From Segetibacter sp. 3557_3 (GTDB lineage: Bacteria > Bacteroidota > Bacteroidia > Chitinophagales > Chitinophagaceae), in contig NZ_SMSK01000015.1 in assembly GCF_004354985.1 (NCBI RefSeq), positions 62,001 to 126,000 of the forward strand: a DNA stretch of 64,000 nucleotides. The letters run 5' to 3'. Positions 26,626 through 36,858 of this stretch are shown in pieces. The position numbers and the translations under genes are program-made. Each line of letters starts with the position of its first letter. Positions within the stretch are counted from its first letter, which is position 1. The notes beneath the pieces were generated by a model. It was not told the origin of the DNA, made no database searches, and worked only from the letters and a program-made list of their open reading frames with translations.

Positions 26626-28713
26626 TTATTGAAAGCCGTAGCCATTTTTTATCAACCCATTCGACTTGGCAATTGTTTCAGACGATAATGGCAACAAGTA
26701 TCTTGGCGGAACACCCGCTGCGTAATATGCGTCACTATAGCCCTTAAAAACATTGGTGGTAAATTGGCCTTCATAAGTAACGATATTAATTCCCCAGTTT
26801 GTTTTTTTGTAACCCTGCGCAACCAGTGCTGCTGCTTCAGCACCATTAGGATCGATATAATTGAACAGTCCTTTAATTGCAAGATTGCGGTTGCCGGAGG
26901 TTGGTGTATAGGCCGACCAAACATCGGCATTCCCACGCCAGCTTGGAAATCGTACAGGGTAAGACGGATCGGTCTCCGGAACGGTGTTTTGCGTAGTCAG
27001 CATCTTCGTCATACCAAATTCTGACACGTTTACTGCTTTGGTATAGATGTAATTCGATATGGTGTTCCCGTTTGGAAAGGTATAATAACCCCTTGCCTTG
27101 AGGCCCGCAACCATAGCCATTTGTGCGTCGCGAAGCTCCTTGATTTTGGCTGGCAACTTCCCGGTTCTGATCAGGTCATCACGGCGAAAGCCCTCACCAG
27201 CTAATTCAAGTTTGCGCTCCTGCTGTATGGCTTCTTTAAGCGCATCTCCGGCTAAGTTGTTTATGTAGTTGGTTACTTTTTCTGTTTGATCCGCAGCGGC
27301 AAAAGCCCGGCTCCGAACTTTTCTTAATTCAACCTTGGCGGCACCCTCGTCGCCGAGTTCCGCATATGCTTCGGCAAGCATTAGTATAACGTCGGCCATG
27401 CGCATTTGCACCCAGTTAACACCAGCCTGGCGTTGAGATGCAATGAATGGGTTTGGCATACGGCTTTCATCCCATTTATTGTTGGCCAGACCACCTGAAG
27501 AGCGCGAACCCGGTATAAAGTCGATGAGGGTTTCCGATGCAGTTCCTGAGTTGGCGCTAACTGTTACAGTCACATCCCTACGCAGATCTTTCGGATCATA
27601 ATCACCATAATAAAAAGCAGGGTGCATACGACTTTGTCCATATGCCTTATTAGGGTAAGAATTTGCACTACCGCCATTTGATGGCCGTCCAAAAGCATAA
27701 GGGCGTTCAGAACTCGTTCCTTTACTGTCTCCCGTTTCATATAACGACTCGGGACTTGTAATAAGGTTCATGTTATGTTGAAAGTTCAGTTGAAAAGGAT
27801 TGCCAAAGCCGGCACCGCGGGGATCGGCGGTAATCAGGTAAGCGGAACCCTGGTTCTCTAGGCAGGCTTTAAAGTTTGCTTTTGCAATATCATAATACTT
27901 TTTGTAGTCGGATCGACGAACATATTTAGCGTTCCATTTCTCGCTTCCCAGCTGCGTAAAGGTGACATTGCCATAATCAAAATCAGTACGACGGGTACTG
28001 TAACCGCCCGCATACATGGCCATCTTTCCGGCAAGTCCGAGCGCAAACGTCCTGGAAAATCGCTCTGCATTGATGCCACCCTCGCCCAAACGATACATCA
28101 GCGCCTGTACTTTGGAAAGGTTTTCGATTTCGCCATCGTAGATCACATCGCGTGAAATAAGTTTTGCACTATCGGTTTGACTCGTTTTAAATATCGTAGT
28201 CTGGAAGTATGGCACATCGCCAAAATAGCGCACCAGGTTGTGATAGCTGAAAGCCCGGAATATTGCAGCTTCACCGTAGAGTTGACTCCATTCGTTTGGC
28301 TTACCGGCAGTAATTGCAGCCTGGTATTCAGGTTTTGCAGCTATGGCTTCCATAATAATGTTCGCCCTGTTGGCCACACGATAAAGGTTCGCCCACACGC
28401 CTACTGCATCTGCAAAGTCAATCGAAATTTCGCTTGCATAAAGGCCTTCCGGAACATGCCTGAGCTGGGCATCATAGCTCTCAGGATGTGTTTCCGCATC
28501 TGATCCTACTACATCAATGTCGTAATACAGGGAGCCATAAGCTCCACGCCACTGATCGTAACAACCTGCCAGCACTTTAAATGTTTCACTGGGGGAAGAG
28601 AACACAAAATCCTGGTCAACTGAAGAAGGTGATTGCACATCCAAAAAACCTTTTTTGCAGGAGATCCCGGAAAGTATCAATGCGACTAATGTGGTATATA
28701 AAAGCTTTTTCAT
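26626..28713 (-). CDS. SusD/RagB family nutrient-binding outer-membrane lipoprotein
   Basis: SusD-like proteins sit on the outer membrane and hand glycans to the SusC channel. The start at 28713 gives a signal peptide with lipobox (GISC, Cys19) followed by KKGFLDVQSPSSV, the usual SusD opening. The N-terminal TPR-like helices (KVLAGCYDQWRGAYG, QLYGEAAIFRAFSYHNLVRYFGDVPY) are present, as is the C-terminal region with GFRRDDLIRTGKL. Its length of 695 residues is larger than usual (about 500-600). The gene is 19 bp after SusC, so they form one transcript. Confidence 0.93.
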   Translation of the reverse strand: MKKLLYTTLVALILSGISCKKGFLDVQSPSSVDQDFVFSSPSETFKVLAGCYDQWRGAYGSLYYDIDVVGSDAETHPESYDAQLRHVPEGLYASEISIDFADAVGVWANLYRVANRANIIMEAIAAKPEYQAAITAGKPNEWSQLYGEAAIFRAFSYHNLVRYFGDVPYFQTTIFKTSQTDSAKLISRDVIYDGEIENLSKVQALMYRLGEGGINAERFSRTFALGLAGKMAMYAGGYSTRRTDFDYGNVTFTQLGSEKWNAKYVRRSDYKKYYDIAKANFKACLENQGSAYLITADPRGAGFGNPFQLNFQHNMNLITSPESLYETGDSKGTSSERPYAFGRPSNGGSANSYPNKAYGQSRMHPAFYYGDYDPKDLRRDVTVTVSANSGTASETLIDFIPGSRSSGGLANNKWDESRMPNPFIASQRQAGVNWVQMRMADVILMLAEAYAELGDEGAAKVELRKVRSRAFAAADQTEKVTNYINNLAGDALKEAIQQERKLELAGEGFRRDDLIRTGKLPAKIKELRDAQMAMVAGLKARGYYTFPNGNTISNYIYTKAVNVSEFGMTKMLTTQNTVPETDPSYPVRFPSWRGNADVWSAYTPTSGNRNLAIKGLFNYIDPNGAEAAALVAQGYKKTNWGINIVTYEGQFTTNVFKGYSDAYYAAGVPPRYLLPLSSETIAKSNGLIKNGYGFQ

Positions 28714-28732
28714 TTTGATAGTTTGAAGTGTT

Positions 28733-31700
28733 TTAAAATTCAACATTTACCCCAACGGTGAATGATCTTGCACGTGGATATGCACCCCAGTCGAGGCCGG
28801 TTGTAGGGTATTGAGCGCCACCCTGGCTGGTATTGGTGTTTACTTCAGGATCGAGGCCGGCGTAATTAGTTATGGTTAACGCGTTATAGATCGAACCAAA
28901 CAAACGTAACCGGGTTATGTGTACAAGTTTAGTTAGGTTTTCAGGTAAGCTGTAACCGAGTGTAACTGTGTTCAACCGTAAGAATGATCCATCCTGTATG
29001 CCCAGTGTTGACACTATCGGGTTTTCATGAAAAGGCAGAAAGGTTGTGGCATTGGCATTTAATTTATTCAACTCTGCGGGGTCGGTAACCTTAACCACGT
29101 TGTCGTTTACGATATCGTAGATCTTATAAGATGTGGTCAGGTAATCCAGCCTGTTTTTGTATAAACCATCTTCTTTACTGCCGTAGAAAGCCGCGAGATA
29201 ATTGGCATTGTAAACTTTATTGCCGTAACTCCAGTTGAAGTTTGCGGCAAAGTCGATGTTTTTGTAAGACGCGTTCAGGCTAAAGCCACCGGTGTGTTTC
29301 GGGTTCATGTCGCCGATGACAGATACGTCTTTTTCATCGATCACCCCGTCGCCATTGAGATCTTTGAATTTGATGACACCCGGATAGGCCACCTGTCCCG
29401 CAGGCTTATTGGCCGTGGTACCGAATACCGTACCGATGATGCCTGAGCCAATATCGGGAATCCCCTTAGCCTTATTCAACGTATATATGCCATTGGCATA
29501 ACTGAAATCATCCGTAGTATACCAGCCGTCATAGGTGTATCCGCGAACCTGGCCAACCGGTTTACCCACCTGCAATATGTAGTCACCGGTATTGGGTTGT
29601 GTGCCCGTAGATCCCCAGTTTGACCGATACAATCCATTTACACCGGGCGCTAGTTCGTTGATCTTACCCCTGTTGAAATTGATATTAAAATTTGCACCCA
29701 GGTTAAAGTCTTTGCCACGAACGATGTCTCCACCGAGCGAAAATTCAATACCCTTGTTACTGGTACTGCCCACATTTTCATAGGTGGAAGAGAACCCGCT
29801 GATTGCAGAGATGGATGTTAACATCAGGAGGTCTTTCGTGGTGTTTTTGTATACATCTATGGTACCGGAAAGTCTCTTATCAAACAGGGAGAAGTCCAGT
29901 CCGAGGTTACGGGTTACGGTAGTTTCCCATTTCAGGTTAGGGTTAGCAATTGTGCCGGCGGGTGAATATGCACCCTGCCGAACTTCATTTATAGAGTATC
30001 CGGTTAAGCCTGTTGAGGTCCATTGTGTTTTCCACACATTGGCGCTAATACCATCATTACCAACTGCGCCATACGAGAAGCGAAGCTTGAGGTTATCAAC
30101 CAGGGTTACGTTTTTCATAAAGCTTTCGTCGGTAATTCTCCAGCCGATTGCTGCTGCAGGAAAATACGCCCAACGATTGGAAGGCGCAAACCGCGAAGAA
30201 CCATCTGCTCTTAAGGTTGCGGTGAAAAGGTACCTGTCGAACAACGTATAATTGGCGCGACCAAAATAAGAGTTTAACCTGTTGGGTGTACCTGCCTCTG
30301 AACTTATGCTAAAGTAGTTTACGCGCGAAGTATCGGTGAAATACTGGTTCATCATTCCAAATGCGCGCTCCTTACTAAAAGAAACAGGATACTGCCTGCC
30401 AGACATGCTTGAACTTTCCGAATTGGAATTGTTGACTTCCTGCCCGGCTACGAAACTGAGGTTGTGATTTTTATTCAGCCCGGCTACCTGGTAATTGAGG
30501 GTATTAACCCACCGGTACTGCCAACCTTCACTACTGGAAACGGAGGCGTTACCGGAGAAAGTTTTATTACCGGCAGCATCCAGGAAATTATTGTAAACTG
30601 CTCCTGACCAGGTTCTACCCCTGTTGAAAAACATGTTGTAACCAAACTCCGACCTTGCCGTAAGTCCTTTGATGATGTTCCACGATAATGAAGCATTGGA
30701 ACGCAATGATCTTTCTTTTGCTAACGGATAAAAATCTTTCATGAGTTCTACCGGGTTGTAGATATCCTGTAATACATTATCGTACAAACCAAGTTGAGTA
30801 TTCTTGCGATCGTCCAATACGCCCAGTACATCGGCGGTTGCAATCGGTCTGAATTGATAAGCAGAAGACAAAATGGAGCCTCTGCCGTTGGTAGTGCCCT
30901 CGTTACTCATACGCTGGATATCGGTATACCGGGTATCGAAGGAAAAGTTCAGTTTATCGGTTAGTTTCTGATCTAGTTTAAAAGATGCATTGGCGCGCTT
31001 AAACCAGGAATTTATTTTCATGCCCTGGTTGTCGGTAAGGCTTGCAGAAAACATGTACTTGGTTTTTGCGTTGCCATTACTAATGCTCACATTATGGTTA
31101 TGCGAAACCGAACTTCCATAAGCTTCTTTTGAATAATTGGTTGCAGCCACATTTTTATAATGGTTTATCCCATCAGGATTGTTTGACGTTGCAGCAAAGC
31201 TGCCGATACCCCAAAGCATTGCCCAGGCATTCGCATAGTTGTCACTGATGGCTTTTGCATAGGTCCAGTTGTAAGCCACATAGTCGTAAGCACTCATTGT
31301 TTCCAGGTACTTTGTCGGCTGGTTAAACTGTACGTAGTTGTCATAACTCACGGTCAACTTGCCGCTTTTTCCGCTTTTGGTAGTAACGATGATAACTCCA
31401 TTGGCACCGCGGGCACCATATATTGCAGTTGATGAGGCATCTTTTAAAACGTCAATACTTTCGATCTGGTTTGGGGGAACATCATTGAGGTTACCGACCG
31501 GAAATCCATCAACAATATAAAGGGGTTCATTGCTCTGGGAAATGGATCCGCCACCCCGGACACGAACGGAAACCGAAGCGTCCGGGCGACCATCCTGGGT
31601 AGTTACATTTACACCCGGAATCTTGCCCTGCAGCGCCTGCGCTGCATTTGCTACAGGAACTGCAGCCAACTGTTTGCCGGACACAGAAGCGACGGAACCC

Positions 31701-32095
31701 GTAAGGTCTTTTCGACGCGATGTACCATACCCAATAACGACAACTTCATCCAGTTTGGACGTATTTTCTTTTAAAGTAAAAGCGATGGCTCTCTGGTCCT
31801 GTATACTTACTTCGTGTGTTTCGTAACCCGCGAAAGAAATTACCAGCACGTCGCCCTTTTTTGCACGGATGACAAACTCGCCATTTGCCCCGGTTTTTGT
31901 ACCTGTGCCGCTGCCTTTAATCACAACATTTACGTCCGGCATCGGCGTATTGGTTCGGCCATCGGTTATCGTACCCGTAATCGGAGATAGTGCTTGTGCG
32001 AATATGGTGTTTGTGTTTAGTAGCAGGATTGCCAAAAGCAATCCCAAAGTTGTGCGCAGGAAGGCGCGCGCACGCGAAGGAGCGTCAATTTTCAT
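28733..32095 (-). CDS. SusC/RagA family TonB-dependent outer-membrane channel
   Basis: The 1120-residue channel imports glycans in an energy-dependent way. The signal peptide is followed by a carboxypeptidase-regulatory-like domain (PITGTITDGRTNTPMPDVNVVIKG), then a TonB box region and plug domain (VVVIGYGTSRRKDLTGSVASV, ASSTAIYGARGANGVIIVTTK). The rest is a 22-strand barrel ending in an aromatic residue (VGVNVEF), as outer-membrane barrels do. The start codon at 32095 suits the signal peptide. The substrate is likely a pectin-type glycan, judging from the lyase nearby. Confidence 0.96.
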   Translation of the reverse strand: MKIDAPSRARAFLRTTLGLLLAILLLNTNTIFAQALSPITGTITDGRTNTPMPDVNVVIKGSGTGTKTGANGEFVIRAKKGDVLVISFAGYETHEVSIQDQRAIAFTLKENTSKLDEVVVIGYGTSRRKDLTGSVASVSGKQLAAVPVANAAQALQGKIPGVNVTTQDGRPDASVSVRVRGGGSISQSNEPLYIVDGFPVGNLNDVPPNQIESIDVLKDASSTAIYGARGANGVIIVTTKSGKSGKLTVSYDNYVQFNQPTKYLETMSAYDYVAYNWTYAKAISDNYANAWAMLWGIGSFAATSNNPDGINHYKNVAATNYSKEAYGSSVSHNHNVSISNGNAKTKYMFSASLTDNQGMKINSWFKRANASFKLDQKLTDKLNFSFDTRYTDIQRMSNEGTTNGRGSILSSAYQFRPIATADVLGVLDDRKNTQLGLYDNVLQDIYNPVELMKDFYPLAKERSLRSNASLSWNIIKGLTARSEFGYNMFFNRGRTWSGAVYNNFLDAAGNKTFSGNASVSSSEGWQYRWVNTLNYQVAGLNKNHNLSFVAGQEVNNSNSESSSMSGRQYPVSFSKERAFGMMNQYFTDTSRVNYFSISSEAGTPNRLNSYFGRANYTLFDRYLFTATLRADGSSRFAPSNRWAYFPAAAIGWRITDESFMKNVTLVDNLKLRFSYGAVGNDGISANVWKTQWTSTGLTGYSINEVRQGAYSPAGTIANPNLKWETTVTRNLGLDFSLFDKRLSGTIDVYKNTTKDLLMLTSISAISGFSSTYENVGSTSNKGIEFSLGGDIVRGKDFNLGANFNINFNRGKINELAPGVNGLYRSNWGSTGTQPNTGDYILQVGKPVGQVRGYTYDGWYTTDDFSYANGIYTLNKAKGIPDIGSGIIGTVFGTTANKPAGQVAYPGVIKFKDLNGDGVIDEKDVSVIGDMNPKHTGGFSLNASYKNIDFAANFNWSYGNKVYNANYLAAFYGSKEDGLYKNRLDYLTTSYKIYDIVNDNVVKVTDPAELNKLNANATTFLPFHENPIVSTLGIQDGSFLRLNTVTLGYSLPENLTKLVHITRLRLFGSIYNALTITNYAGLDPEVNTNTSQGGAQYPTTGLDWGAYPRARSFTVGVNVEF

Positions 32096-32640
32096 ACAGC
32101 TTGCAAAATTTAAATCGTGAGAGAGACTGGAGTAATTGAATACAAGCTAACAAATCCTTAACAATACTTTACTTAAAGCCGAATTAAACCTACGCAATCG
32201 TTCCCGATGATCTCGTGTAAAAATGCCTAAAGCCATGAGGGATGTGGTATTCGGGTATCCATTATTTGACAAAGACTCATTAATGGATCATCATTGGGAA
32301 ACCCGGATGTACTGCACAGTAGCAGTATTTCGAAGGATACGTTTAGAGACAATAATGAAGTGAACTGCTACTGCATGATTACTGAAACCGGAATGATTAC
32401 AGCAAAGGCAACCCCTTCGTGAAGCCAACCAGTCTAACCCAATATAACTTGCCCTGGCAGCCAAATCGACATCTACCATGCAATACAAGTGTCAGCCTTA
32501 GTACCAGGGAAGACATTCGAATTGGTGTATTGTTCAACAAAGAACAAAAAGACAAACGGAGCGTCGCAAGCGAAGCTTCATCAGGGTACAACAGCCGGCG
32601 ACCAAAAAATTGAAGTAGCTCGAAACTTTCGTCGATCTAA
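32096..32640. other. Region upstream of susC, no gene
   Basis: 545 bp with short unsupported frames on both strands. The susC promoter must lie here. I see no SusR-like, HTCS or anti-sigma/ECF gene in it or nearby. Confidence 0.5.
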
Positions 32641-33351
32641 TTACCACCCCTGTAAAGCCATTTGATCAAGGGCAGCGGGATGAAAACGAATTTCTTTGAG
32701 TTGCCCTTTAAACCAGTTCACTTTATTTAACCGGACACCAAGCGCAAGCCTTCCCACCAACATCGGCACAAGTTCTACTTCTCCTTCCAGTTCTTTTTGT
32801 CCATTTACATAACTGGTCATTTTTCTTCCGTCGTAAACCATGGCGGCCCAATACCACTTGCCGGCTGGGTGCAGAATGGTGGAGTCAATCAAGGTAAGTC
32901 CCTTGTTCAATTTGCCGTTTTTCAAAAAAGCATCGAGGTACCATTCGCCCATTGGCGTGATGCGAAGTTCAAACGTTCCCCTGTTCCCGTCGGCGTCTTC
33001 GAAATGCATAAAGCGTGGAGCAGAAGGCCCATCTACATCAGGTTTAAACAACACTTCAATCGTAAAACGAGTCCAACCGGTAATGGGTATCGTTGGCACA
33101 ACAAGCCCATCATTGATCCCGTTAAAAGCAACGGTAGAACCTGTTTTATCCTTTATTACTACAGGCTTACCAATAACCTCAGGTTTAAATTCACCAATTT
33201 GTCGGGTGCTGTTTATTTTCCAGGTGATTGTTTGTGCGGGTTCAGGAATGTGTTTACCGGAGATAAACAGGACTGCCAAAATGCAAACCGTTAGCAGGAA
33301 AATACACCTGGTTAAATACCCTTTTAAGTTTAATTGCATCGGCAGGTTCAT
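32641..33351 (-). CDS. LamG/concanavalin-like exported protein
   Basis: A 236-residue protein with an N-terminal membrane/signal segment (CIFLLTVCILAVLFISG) and a concanavalin-like (LamG) fold: VAFNGINDGLVV, WTRFTIEVLFKPD, GTFELRITPMGEWYL, WYWAAMVYDGRKMTSYVNG, WFKGQLKEIRFHPAAL. Such domains bind or are found with glycans. It sits between susC and the pectate lyase gene on the same strand and is likely part of the locus. No catalytic residues are seen. Confidence 0.8.
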   Translation of the reverse strand: MNLPMQLNLKGYLTRCIFLLTVCILAVLFISGKHIPEPAQTITWKINSTRQIGEFKPEVIGKPVVIKDKTGSTVAFNGINDGLVVPTIPITGWTRFTIEVLFKPDVDGPSAPRFMHFEDADGNRGTFELRITPMGEWYLDAFLKNGKLNKGLTLIDSTILHPAGKWYWAAMVYDGRKMTSYVNGQKELEGEVELVPMLVGRLALGVRLNKVNWFKGQLKEIRFHPAALDQMALQGW

Positions 33352-33671
33352 GTAGTACTATTAATTGTAAAAAAGATCACATAAAAATGTAAGTAAAATC
33401 CGACGAGCCTGGATCGTAGTGACTGGCCGGATCAACGTTTAGGTTAACGGATTGCACCTATGATTTACATTAACCAAATAGGGGTTGTCGTCAGCCAACG
33501 TGCACAGCAAACCATTAGCTATTGAAACCACCGAGGCAAATGTTGCCGGCCTTCCTTTGCAGCACTACATTCACCTGGTAAATACAACCTGCAATCCCGC
33601 CATTGAAAGCAGTAGTTTTCACCCGCAACTTACCGCTCAACCCGAGGCTGTGAACAACGACAGCACCGCAT
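33352..33671. other. Short gap between LamG and lyase genes
   Basis: 320 bp; no gene or clear element was seen. The frames present are unsupported. Confidence 0.45.
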
Positions 33672-35282
33672 TTACTTGGCCGTTTGCTGCTGGCGTGCAG
33701 AACGAATATAAGCTGCAAGTATCCGCATATTTTTAATGTATTCCGGTGTCGATAAGTATAACTGATCCGATGCATCAGGATAAGGCGACGTATCGGTGAT
33801 ATCCCCGACCCTGGTAGATGCAAATGCGTCGGTCGCCTCCTTATTTTTGCCATCACCAACATAAGGATTACTGATCATGGCGTGTTTAACCAACCAGCGG
33901 TTATCGCTGAGCTGGCTGATCACCTGCGCCACCTTTTCAGCTGAAGGCGACTCATTTTCAGCAGCCCCGTTTTGACTGATTGTCGCGTACCTCTGCAATA
34001 CCTGGTCGCGATTGAACTCCGATATTTTTAGTGGCGAGTTTTTCGTGGCCTCTTCAGGTGACAACTTACTTACCCTGGTATATTCGTCTTTGAGCCGTTG
34101 AATATTGATGTTACCCTTACCTTGCATATGTCCCAACAGTTTGCCATCGTTATAGTCTACATAATAACGACCATATGTTACGTTCGAGCCTCTCCGATGT
34201 ACAAAAATGGGTTTGTCGGTTCCAACCTCAACAAAAAGTGAGTGGGTGTAATAACCGTTTTGCGACATGCTATCGGGTAGCCTCACTTTTTCAAGCCATG
34301 CAATTGCATCAGGAACACGGGTAAGGTATTTACGATCGCCGGTATATTGATAAAATTTAAGTAACAACATGGCGTTGGCAAATGTTGCACGGGGCAGGTA
34401 AGCCGCGGGTTCATAGGTGCGGGCGCCTGCAGGTTCCAGTTTCATATTATACTGCTGGCCCCATGCACCATTCGCTTGCTGCGACAACAGGTAGAAGTTC
34501 ATTCCCCGTTCAATTGGCTCACGCAATTTTTGGTCGCCCAGTGTATAGTAACATTGAATAAGAAAATTGACGTTTTCCCAGATTACGTCATCGTTAAAAG
34601 TATAGTAACCCGTGTAGTCCGGGTGGCCGGCCTTGCTGAAATCGTTTTTAAGCGGAAACCGCTGGGGCCAGCCACCGGCAGGATACTGGCTGCTCAACAA
34701 AAACCTGATTGCTTTATCGAGTGCAACTTTATACTTCGGATTAAATCTCTCGATATACATCCTCAGCATAAATCTGGCTGCACTGGAGGTTACGTCGTCA
34801 TCATAGGTATCGTTGCCATAGTAATGTTGAAACTCTTCCAGGCGCCATCCATTTTTACCAATGGTATTGTACCACTTTTTCAGTGACTGCTCGCCGGCAA
34901 AATCAATCATATAGTTCCATCCGCCGGCTTTGCTCTGCCCGCGGATCATTGCACCTGCAGCCTTCTCAGCCGCTTCGTAAAGATATTCGTTACCTGTTGC
35001 ATGATAAGCATCAAGCAACATCTGGCCAACCGTCACTGTTCCACCATCCTGCACCCACACCATGGATTTATACGCTTCCATTTCTCCCCATCTGCGTGAA
35101 AGGTCAGGAAGGTAATACCATACATATCCGCCATTGGTGCTTACGTTTTCAACCATGTACCGGGTTGCTTTCAGCATTGTTTCCTCTGCCTGTGCTTCAA
35201 GGGTTGGAGTTTGCGCGCAAAGCTTTTCCGCGCTGAGCAGGTAGCAAAAAACAACAGCATAAAGTAGTTTTGAAAGGTGCAT
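33672..35282 (-). CDS. Pectate lyase, PL10-like
   Basis: Pectate lyases cut polygalacturonate by beta-elimination, usually with Ca2+. The 536-residue protein has a signal peptide, then a helical toroid region. The conserved stretch GGWPQRFPL ... GYYTFNDDVIWENVNFL matches the PL10 (Pec_lyase) family, as does the DDDVTSSAARFMLRMY part. The C-terminal 150 residues vary from the short family members. Together with SusCD and LamG, it makes pectin the best guess for the locus. Confidence 0.8.
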   Translation of the reverse strand: MHLSKLLYAVVFCYLLSAEKLCAQTPTLEAQAEETMLKATRYMVENVSTNGGYVWYYLPDLSRRWGEMEAYKSMVWVQDGGTVTVGQMLLDAYHATGNEYLYEAAEKAAGAMIRGQSKAGGWNYMIDFAGEQSLKKWYNTIGKNGWRLEEFQHYYGNDTYDDDVTSSAARFMLRMYIERFNPKYKVALDKAIRFLLSSQYPAGGWPQRFPLKNDFSKAGHPDYTGYYTFNDDVIWENVNFLIQCYYTLGDQKLREPIERGMNFYLLSQQANGAWGQQYNMKLEPAGARTYEPAAYLPRATFANAMLLLKFYQYTGDRKYLTRVPDAIAWLEKVRLPDSMSQNGYYTHSLFVEVGTDKPIFVHRRGSNVTYGRYYVDYNDGKLLGHMQGKGNINIQRLKDEYTRVSKLSPEEATKNSPLKISEFNRDQVLQRYATISQNGAAENESPSAEKVAQVISQLSDNRWLVKHAMISNPYVGDGKNKEATDAFASTRVGDITDTSPYPDASDQLYLSTPEYIKNMRILAAYIRSARQQQTAK

Positions 35283-35760
35283 TGTTGCCGTTGATAAAGG
35301 GTGAATAAGGAGATTTGCAAATCAGCGTTGGTCATGCAAGAGGTATCCACAACACTCAGGTTGGGCATGAGCTGGAACAACAAGGTAAGTATACTCAGCA
35401 GGTTGGTAATCGCACAGGAGTACGTTTGCAGCAATGTGCGTTTTTGCATTTGGCAAGCAGGTTTTCATGCAATCGTTTTACGGGAAGGAAGGTAAAGAAA
35501 GCCAGCGAAATTGGTTAAACTAATCTGGGTTATTCGGACCAGGCAACGTGCACCAGCATGCAGTTCTTCTTAAACGAATTGGTTTAGGTTAGTTGACCGG
35601 ATGGTGATCAATCGATTCGTTCATCATGTGCCATTACGGAAAAGCGCCTGCGTGCACAATAACCTGTTTGCAGCCAGCCATGTAAAAAAGTGAGCAGGAA
35701 CAGCTGGTATTCAACATAGCTTATTCCTTCCTATCTTTATTATTCTTCAAATCCTGCATT
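35283..35760. other. Intergenic region without a gene
   Basis: 478 bp with a few overlapping short frames on both strands. None carries a domain or signal. No repeat element was noted. Confidence 0.45.
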
Positions 35761-36504
35761 ATGAAAATGTATGTAAAATGCTTGTCGGCTTGCATTGCAA
35801 TAGCGCTTGTTTTTGGTTTGTCTGCGTTTAGGGGAAAACCAATCGATACAAAAGATATGCTGGGAGCCTGGGGGTTTGGCTCGCCTGAAAACCGAACGGT
35901 AATGATTATGACCGATAAAGTTTTTTCGGTTGCAACTTACGACCTGCCCGGTAAAAAGTTCATCAGCTCGTACGGTGGCAGCTACCGCATCAATGGAAAT
36001 AAGCTGGTCAAAATAATTGAATGGAATTCTAAAGACAGCAGCCAGGTGGGAAAAGAAATGAGTGAAGACATACAAATTAGCGGGAATAAGTTGTCTGCGA
36101 AAACAAGTGGTGAAACCTGGGATCGCCTGGATAATGGCAAGCCTGGCGAACTGATGGGTGCCTGGATCATCACGGGCAACTTTACTGATGACAAGGCGGT
36201 TAAAAGAGCAAACCCGTTTTATCCAAGGCGAACCATGAAGATCCTTTCAGGAAAGTACTTCCAGTGGATCGCATACAACGTAGGTACCAAATCTTTTATG
36301 AACGCAGGTGGTGGCACCTATACGACTGCTAACGGCAAGTACACTGAAAACGTCGAATTCTTTACGAAGACTGCAGAAAGCGTTGGTAAAACCCTCCAGT
36401 TCGATTACTCCTTTGTGAACGGCGACTGGCGTCATCGGGGTCAAAAGTCGACCGGCGGCGCGATGGATGAGTGCTGGTCGAAAAGGGAGACATTGGAGAA
36501 GTGA
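35761..36504 (+). CDS. Exported protein with two lipocalin-like repeats
   Basis: The function is not recognised; such proteins are annotated as membrane or secreted. The signal peptide (CIAIALVFGLSAF) is followed by two similar domains of about 105 residues. Each starts with LGAWGFGS or MGAWIITG, passes KVFSVATYDLPGKKFISSYGGSYR or KYFQWIAYNVGTKSFMNAGGGTYT, and ends ETWDRL or DECWSK. The repeat is readily aligned by eye and points to an internal duplication of a small beta-barrel. It lies in the sugar locus on the opposite strand. Confidence 0.7.
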   Translation: MKMYVKCLSACIAIALVFGLSAFRGKPIDTKDMLGAWGFGSPENRTVMIMTDKVFSVATYDLPGKKFISSYGGSYRINGNKLVKIIEWNSKDSSQVGKEMSEDIQISGNKLSAKTSGETWDRLDNGKPGELMGAWIITGNFTDDKAVKRANPFYPRRTMKILSGKYFQWIAYNVGTKSFMNAGGGTYTTANGKYTENVEFFTKTAESVGKTLQFDYSFVNGDWRHRGQKSTGGAMDECWSKRETLEK

Positions 36505-36858
36505 AACAATTAGCGGATTACGGATTAGCGGATTACGGATTGGGGTATGTTAGAATGATATCGGGTATTGAGAAAGAAAGTTGATTGTTTGATAAGTGGT
36601 TTGGTTGGGGTGGTGTGTATTGGGTTGTTTGTTTGCGGTAACACGGTTAGCGCTAAGCTTTGCAGGTTTACCGTTACCTGAAGCTGACCGTAGCAGATCC
36701 AAGCCTGGTGAACTGATGGTGCGTGCACCAGTTCGCAGCGGTAGTTTGGTGCTAGCCAAATTCAGGCAGCCATGCAAGAGGTCTTATGCGGAAAGCTCAC
36801 ACGGAATGCAAATCTGGGGCAGGCTTGCTATACCAAAACAATGGCCCGGAAAACGAGG
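36505..36858. other. Gap with a short direct duplication
   Basis: Just after the stop codon a 15-bp unit, TTAGCGGATTACGGA, occurs twice in tandem (about 36511-36540). No gene is supported in the remaining bases. Confidence 0.5.

Noticed and set aside
35301-35518. Two overlapping plus-strand frames upstream of the lyase start
   Set aside because: Both are short and without signal; they overlap each other in different frames.
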